Positions 59,301 to 64,000 of a DNA stretch of 64,000 nt are shown piece by piece; the first letter of the stretch is position 1; every line of letters begins with the position of its first letter. This DNA is from Acestrorhynchus altus (lineage: Eukaryota > Chordata > Actinopteri > Characiformes > Acestrorhynchidae): contig CM067519.1 in NCBI GenBank assembly GCA_034509495.1, positions 25,099,434 through 25,163,433 of the forward strand, written 5' to 3'. Made by a program: the position numbers and the translations under genes. The notes beneath the pieces were generated by a model that saw only the letters and a program-made list of their open reading frames with translations, was not told the DNA's origin and did not search any database.

Positions 59301-60781
59301 CCACAGGACGGGGGCGGTCTGTCTCGTGTGCTGAAAGACACACAGACACGGACGTTGTTCAAATAGAGTTAATAACTGTTCATAAATATGTGCAACGTCA
59401 CGCATGTCAGGACTGAGCTTGAGCTGTCGGAGCTGGAGGCCTCACTAACAAAGCAATAGCTACGGCTATTTATTCACAACGTAAGAGTTTTATTCAGGCA
59501 GCAGTGAAGTGAAGGGTGTGAACATAAAAGCAGGTGTTATATTAAAGCTCCACATTTCTAGGATCTTCTATCTCTCCTAAAACATCTGTCTGAAGCTCTG
59601 ATTAACATACCACGACCCTCACATTCATGACATACCTGTCAAAGCCTTTATTGATGAAAGCAGAGCAGATTAGATTTTAATGTGACAGAAATACAGTAAA
59701 TTAAAGTAAAAGGTTTCATCAATAAAAACTGCTTTTGAAAAAGGTTCACACCAGAACTGGCACTACATCGATATTTATATCTATACTGGGAAACGGAGCG
59801 CAACACGGGCCGAGCCGATATCGTTTATACTAACTGTCAAAATTATGTTCTGTTTCAATCGAAACTTGCATCTGTTCCCTCAGCTTCGCCCCTCCTCTCA
59901 GCTCCTCCTCTAATCTGCTCTGCCCCTCCTCTCATCTGCTCCACCCCTGCTTTAAGCTCCTCCTCTCAACTGCTCCGCCCCTGCTTTCAGCTCCTCCTCT
60001 CAACTGCTCCGCCCCCTGCTCTCAGTCCCTCCTCTCCTCTGCTCCGCCCCCTGCTCTCAGCCCCTCCTCTCCTCTGCTCCGCCCCCTGCTCTCAGCCCCT
60101 CCTCTCCTCTGCTCTCAGCCCCTCCTCTCCTCTGCTCCGCCCCCTGCTCTCAGCCCCTCCTCTCCTCTGCTCCGCCCCCTGCTCTCAGCCCCTCTTCTTG
60201 TCTGCTCCGCCCCCTGCTCTCAGTCCCTCCTCTGCTCCGCCCCTGCTTTCAGCTCCTCCTCTCATCTGCTGCGCCTCCTGCTCTCAGTCCCTCCTCTCCT
60301 CTGCCCCTGCTCTCTACCCCTCCTCTCCTCTGCTCCGCCCCCTGCTCTCAGCCCCTCCTCTCCTCTGCTCCGCCCCCTGCTCTCATCAGAAGACTTTGTG
60401 AAATGATGAAATTTAGTGTTTAAATATGAAAAAAGGATTTCACGGTGTGTCCTAATTTAGATGATTTTTATGACCATAACAGTGTAATAATGTTCACAAT
60501 GTAAATGATTTCTGTCATTAATCACAGCTGTACTGTTTATTAAATCAGTGAATGAAGGTACCTCTTAAGAGTACTCCATTTCTACTCCATTTCTGGCTAT
60601 TTTTCATTCTTTCCCAGAAGAAATGTGACAGGTATCCTCATCAGATAATCTCTAACGAAAGCTCCCAGAAGACCTGGAGTTGAACATAAGAGGTTTCTGC
60701 TGTGTGAGAGCAGGTCCACCCTGCTGAGGGTCTCACCTTCAGAAGGCCGCTGCCAGCCCGCCACACCACTGTCCTCAGCAT
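54807..60781 (-). CDS. stoml2: stomatin-like protein 2, mitochondrial (STOML2/SLP-2), 10 coding exons
   Basis: Joined exons 60781-60737, 59330-59178, 58994-58895, 58010-57952, 57870-57769, 57126-56992, 56177-56033, 55932-55853, 55767-55639 and 54947-54807 give 1,089 nt, 362 residues (human 356). It is a scaffold of the inner mitochondrial membrane, known to bind cardiolipin and prohibitins and to organise proteases and respiratory complexes. Seen: an Arg-rich N terminus lacking acidic residues over about 40 residues (targeting sequence), the SPFH/band-7 domain from about residue 38 (N-T-V-I-L-F-V-P-Q-Q-E-A-W), V-E-D-P-E-Y-A-V-T-Q-L-A-Q-T, and a charged coiled coil over roughly residues 190-260 (V-E-A-E-R-K-K-R-A). 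The acidic C-terminal tail differs from mammals. The first ATG is used; upstream in-frame codons offer only TTG. It lies in tandem with PIGO, stoml2 3' end to pigo 5' end about 2 kb apart, as in human. Confidence 0.96.
55130..55530. repeat. copy of the AGGATCAGAGTAACCTACAG family in STOML2 intron 9
   Basis: Marker variant at 55173, then CAGTGCATGTTTACTGCTCT and CAACCTGCATACAGATTCTG as in the 18930 copy. Confidence 0.6.
55639..55767 (-). CDS. stoml2: STOML2 exon 9
   Basis: Acceptor CTGAACAG|AAT, donor ACCCAG|GTCAGG. Residues 274-316: V-A-E-Q-Y-V-S-A-F-S-N-L-A-K-E-S-N-T-I. Confidence 0.94.
55853..55932 (-). CDS. stoml2: STOML2 exon 8
   Basis: Acceptor TGTAACAG|GT, donor GAACAG|GTATGT. Residues 247-273: A-K-A-E-A-K-A-K-A-I-R-L-L-S-D-A-L-T. 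Confidence 0.94.
56033..56177 (-). CDS. stoml2: STOML2 exon 7 (coiled coil)
   Basis: Acceptor CTGTACAG|GTG, donor GCTGCAG|GTACAG. Residues 199-246: V-L-E-S-E-G-T-R-E-S and A-Q-I-L-A-S-E-A-E-K-A. A double (CA)n block lies just upstream in transcript direction. Confidence 0.94.
56203..56328. repeat. double (CA)n block in STOML2 intron 6
   Basis: Two (CA) tracts of about 30 units split by TTAC; (UG)n in the transcript, ending about 26 bases before exon 7. Confidence 0.95.
56992..57126 (-). CDS. stoml2: STOML2 exon 6
   Basis: Acceptor TCTCACAG|GAG, donor ATGCAG|GTGAGA. Residues 154-198: E-R-E-S-L-N-A, W-G-I-R-C-L-R-Y-E-I-K-D-I-H-V-P-P. Confidence 0.94.
57320..57610. mobile_element. DNA-transposon remnant in STOML2 intron 5
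   Basis: CCTGACCTCACTGATGCTCC and GCAATGTTCCAACCTCTAGT match the inside of the dispersed GTATTGGGACAC-type families. Confidence 0.45.
57769..57870 (-). CDS. stoml2: STOML2 exon 5
   Basis: Acceptor CTGTCCAG|GCC, donor TTCAGG|GTATCG. Residues 120-153. The donor is weak (GTATCG instead of GTRAGT). Confidence 0.93.
57952..58010 (-). CDS. stoml2: STOML2 exon 4
   Basis: Acceptor CATTCCAG|AT, donor TTTAAG|GTATGT. Residues 100-119: N-V-T-L-Q-I-D-G-V-L-Y-L-R-I-L-D-P. Confidence 0.94.
58895..58994 (-). CDS. stoml2: STOML2 exon 3
   Basis: Acceptor TTTCTCAG|GGT, donor CTTG|GTGAGT. Residues 67-99: L-I-P-I-L-D-R-I-R-Y-V-Q-S-L-K-E. Confidence 0.94.
59178..59330 (-). CDS. stoml2: STOML2 exon 2
   Basis: Acceptor GTCTTTCAG|CAC, donor GAGCCA|GTACGT. 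Residues 16-66: rest of the presequence and start of the SPFH domain (W-V-V-E-R-M-G-R-F-H-R-I-L-E-P). Confidence 0.93.
59887..60391. repeat. GC-rich pyrimidine minisatellite in STOML2 intron 1
   Basis: Units of about 28-35 bases, CTCTGCTCCGCCCCCTGCTC then TCAGCCCCTCCTCTC, repeated about 16 times. It is nearly pure pyrimidine on the plus strand and rich in GC-box-like CCGCCCC. Confidence 0.95.
60737..60781 (-). CDS. stoml2: STOML2 exon 1 (mitochondrial presequence start)
   Basis: Residues 1-15, M-L-R-T-V-V-W-R-A-G and on; donor CTGAAG|GTGAGA. Confidence 0.88.
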
Positions 60782-60926
60782 GTCCCCAGCGCTCCCAGTC
60801 CCTCCAGTGGCTCTGAGCACAAACCAGTACAGATTAATCCGCAACCTTTCAACCCTTCTACTGCAGCGTGACCCGCCTGTTGCTCTTCTTCACTGGAGCT
60901 GCTGTGAGCCGCTCACTGCCGCCCAC

Positions 60927-60940
60927 AGCGCCCCCTACTG
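60927..60940 (-). promoter_or_regulatory. CTCF-like motif in the STOML2 promoter region
   Basis: The minus strand reads CAGTAGGGGGCGCT, fitting every position of the core CASYAGRKGGCRSY. It lies about 150 bases upstream of the STOML2 ATG and about 25 bases from the satellite edge. Binding is not shown by sequence alone. Confidence 0.4.
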
Positions 60941-60962
60941 CCGCTGGGTCAGTCCAGCACCT

Positions 60963-62036
60963 CCCCACTACTATACCCTACTATACCAACATACACTATA
61001 CTAATATACCCTATACTACTATAACCTATACCAATATACCCTATACTACTATAACCTATACCAATATACCCTATACTAATATACCCTATAGTACTATACC
61101 CTATACCAATATACCCTATACTAATATACCCTATAGTACTATAACCTATACCAATATACCCTATACTAATATACCCTATACTTCTATAACCTATACTAAT
61201 ATACCCTATACTACTATAACCTATACTAATATACCCTATACTACTATAACCTATACTAATATACCCTATACTACTATAACCTATACCAATATACCCTATA
61301 CTGCTATAACCTATACCAATATACCCTATACTGCTATAACCTATACTACTATAACCTATACTAATATACCCTATAGTACTATTACCTATACCAATATACC
61401 CTATACTAATATACCCTATACTACTATAACCTATGACAATATACCCTATACTACTATAACCTATACCAATATACCCTATACTAATATACCCTATACTACT
61501 ATAACCTATACCAATATACCCTATACTACTATAACCTATACTACTATAACCTATACTAACATACCCTATAGTACTATTACCTATACCAATATACCCTATA
61601 CTAATATACCCTATACTACTATAACCTATACTAATATACCCTATACTACTATAACCTATGACAATATACCCTATACTACTATAACCTATACTAATATACC
61701 CTATACTACTATACCCTATACCAATATACCCTATACTAATATACCCTATACTACTATAACCTATACTAATATACCCTATACTATTATAACCTATACTAAT
61801 ATACCCTATACTACTATAACCTATACTAATATACCCTATACCAATATACCCTATACTAATATACCCTATACTACTATAACCTATACTAATATACCCTATA
61901 CTACTATAACCTATACCAATATACCCTATACTAACATACCCTATACCAATATACCCTATACTAATGTACCCTATACTACTATAACCTATACTAATATACC
62001 CTATACTACTATAACCTATACTAACATACCCTATAC
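60963..62036. repeat. 15-bp satellite array (about 1.07 kb) upstream of STOML2
   Basis: About 70 units alternating CTATACTAATATACC/CTATACCAATATACC with CTATACTACTATAAC. The plus strand is almost free of G. A 397-codon frame spans it only because the unit is divisible by three. Confidence 0.97.
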
Positions 62037-62790
62037 AAAAGCAGAGTATGGGAATGCTTAGTATATTGATATATAGGGGATGTAAATTTATATAAATATA
62101 CTTTCACCATTGTGCAGTTTCTGCTCTTTATACAGGGCTGAATGTCTCTGTGTAAAATATCTAGGCCGTACACTGTTTTTATCACTAGAGGGAGCTGCTT
62201 TCTAAATAAATCTGAATATTAGTCCATGCACAGATTCAGTCTGAATGCTTTTAAAATGAGAAATTGAAAGTTTCAAAATCAAAATGCATTATCAAGTGGT
62301 TCAGAGTGGGTTGGTCTGAAATTGTTCACAGTGGTATTGAGTGGAACAGATGTCTGAAGAGTTAAATGCTTTTTAAAGCTCCCTCAGAGAAAGTAATTAG
62401 ACTAAATGGATATAATTACACTAAGGTGTACACAAGACTCTGTTTTGCCCTTTAAAATATAGCTTCAAGTAACAATTTGAATACTTAAATTAAAAATATA
62501 CTTAAATGGTTCTATATAACACTAACAAAGTTTCCAGTTAGTGCTGTCAGTTTCCAGAGCACTGTCAGTACTATGCTGAAGCCTTTTTCAGAACTATAGA
62601 GAACCTCCTGATTTAGGACATTTATATTACATTTTTTCAGTAGTAAAAATTACCATTTTATAACTGTATCCATTTCTTTACAGTAATATTTAGTTTTTGC
62701 TTTTTGCTATTTATTGGGACAGTATTTATTAGTAATATTTTGGTACAATATAGAACAGTTTTGGTGTTCATAAAGAATCATTTTTCATAT
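62037..62790. other. no gene seen
   Basis: AT-rich spacer between the main satellite array and its outlier. Confidence 0.4.
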
Positions 62791-62794
62791 AATA

Positions 62795-63135
62795 ACATAC
62801 CCTATACCAATATACTGTTCATACCCTATACTAACATACCCTATACCAATATACTAAACATACCCTTTACTAACATACCCTACACCAATATACTAAACAT
62901 GCCCTATACTAACATACCCTATACCAATATACTAAACATACCCTATACTAACATACCCTATACCAATATACTAAACATACCCTTTACTAACATACCCTAC
63001 ACCAATATACTATTCATATACTGTGCTGAACATACCCTATAATAATATACTAAACACATCTCATACCAATATACTAAACATACCCTATACTAACAGAAAC
63101 CTATACCAATATACTAAGCATACCTTATACTAATC
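62795..63135. repeat. outlying satellite block related to the 15-bp array
   Basis: CATACCCTATACTAACATAC and CCAATATACTAAA units in a higher-order period of about 42 bases. Confidence 0.9.
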
Positions 63136-63699
63136 ATGCTCATACTCTACTCGTGTTAGTTCCACACAAACCTCATTTTTCAGTGTAAGATTCGATCTAG
63201 TTTCAAACCATTTGGGGTATTATATAGAACCCATTTAGGTGCTATAGTTAAATATCATTAAAGTAAAATTATGATATTCCATTTTTCAGATACAGGGTAT
63301 AGAGTCTTGTTGGAGTTCCATACAGAAGAATTAGAACACTCCTTTTTTAGTACTTTATAGAATGTAATAGTATATATATCACCATTTCTGGTATGATTTA
63401 AGCCCCTGTTTCAGAACGTTTGGGTACTATATAGAATCGGTTGTGAGTACTATATAGGGTTCCTTTATGTACGACATAGTAGTACTACATTAGATCTTTT
63501 ATTAGTATGGTATAGGACCCTATAGTATATGGTACCATATAATAGTGTAGGTTCACTGGTGGTTTTGAACAGTAAATACACCCATATTTCCTCTATGTAT
63601 CACAATCCAATGTGCATAGTGTGTGTGAATGTGAAAGTGTAAACGTTCACTCTTCCACTCTTCCACACTCTACACTTTCCGAAGCTCCGTGCGTCACAC
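63136..63699. other. no gene seen
   Basis: AT-rich, with several GTACTATATAG-like words possibly decayed from the satellite. Confidence 0.4.
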
Positions 63700-64000
63700 C
63701 TGTTCCTTCAACCTGTTTATTCAAGCAGGACACACCTCCTCGCTCCTATTGGCTACTGCCCCACTACGCCCCGCCCCACTGCGGGTTCCGTTTGCATGAA
63801 TGGTCAGCGATATAGTCACTCAAAGCCGCAGGCCCCCGCCCCCTTCTGCTGTCCACTGATTCCCTAACCCTGATTCGCTTTATCATGGCGATGGGACATC
63901 CTGAGCGGCGGTAGGACACTTCAGAGGAACTTTACCTCCAGAAAAACCCAGTAAAGTCACTTTCTGCGCGCTTTTGCGATGTTTATAGCGCTGGGATTTA
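63700..64000. promoter_or_regulatory. GC-rich promoter-like region at the right edge
   Basis: The otherwise AT-rich DNA gives way to CpG-rich sequence with an inverted CCAAT box (CCTATTGGCT near 63746), a GC box (ACGCCCCGCCCC near 63766) and C-rich runs near 63830. A short frame starting at ATGGCGATGG (about 63884) stops after nine codons. This suggests a gene start running out of the window; the gene cannot be identified. Confidence 0.45.

Noticed and set aside
60782..60844. Longer STOML2 N terminus starting at 60844
   Set aside because: The codon at 60844 is TTG, not ATG. The first ATG (60781) gives a normal mitochondrial presequence.
60868..62061. 397-codon frame of Y-T-N-I-P/Y-T-T-I-T repeats
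   Set aside because: It is the 15-bp satellite read in one frame. The unit is a multiple of three without stops, so the frame stays open by chance; no start context, splice signal or protein relative.
62183..62200. CTCF-like CACTAGAGGGAGCTG
   Set aside because: Mismatches a key C of the core, so not listed as a site.

Overview
The window is vertebrate nuclear DNA from a ray-finned fish. It has intron-split genes with GT-AG junctions, very dense dinucleotide and trinucleotide repeats, many minisatellites and many decayed Tc1-like, hAT-like and LINE remnants. Several dispersed repeats resemble families I associate with otophysan fish (characins, catfishes, electric fishes). That narrower placement is a low-confidence inference from repeat resemblance, not from a search.

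Three protein-coding genes can be supported, all on the minus strand. (1) A CC chemokine of the CCL19/CCL21/CCL25 type at 26.7-28.1 kb: four coding exons, 107 residues, with a TATA box and an interferon-response-like element just upstream. (2) PIGO (pigo), GPI ethanolamine phosphate transferase 3, at 42.1-51.5 kb: twelve coding exons, 1,076 residues, and a probable non-coding first exon near 52.5-52.7 kb. (3) STOML2 (stoml2), mitochondrial stomatin-like protein 2, at 54.8-60.8 kb: ten coding exons, 362 residues. For PIGO, STOML2 and chemokine exons 1-3, every junction was placed by hand from GT/AG signals, reading phase and continuity with the family; the last chemokine exon rests on its acceptor and phase alone. 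PIGO and STOML2 lie head to tail in the same order and orientation as on human 9p13.3, where CCL19 and CCL21 are also neighbours. This conserved synteny supports all three calls.

Layout: 0-26.6 kb has no recognisable exon. It holds minisatellites (3.6-4.4, 11.2-11.7, 12.4-13.7 and 23.3-23.7 kb), a GATA/GACA-type tract (6.46-6.79 kb), transposon remnants and some repeat-free blocks that could be conserved non-coding elements. The chemokine gene follows. From 28.5 to 42 kb there is again no gene, only Tc1-like, LINE and MITE debris and a CpG-rich 45-bp minisatellite at 35.5 kb. PIGO and STOML2 fill 42-61 kb. From 60.96 to 63.1 kb a 15-bp satellite begins less than 200 bp upstream of the STOML2 start codon. 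The right edge (63.7-64.0 kb) looks like a GC-rich promoter for a gene beyond the window.

The genes do not form a pathway: one is a secreted immune signal, one an ER enzyme of GPI-anchor assembly and one an inner-mitochondrial-membrane scaffold. I do not see a new multi-gene system. The most unusual signal is architectural. PIGO exons 10 and 11 are each bracketed, within tens of bases, by a (UG)n tract upstream and a complementary (CA)n tract downstream in the transcript, which could loop the exons out or favour exon circles.
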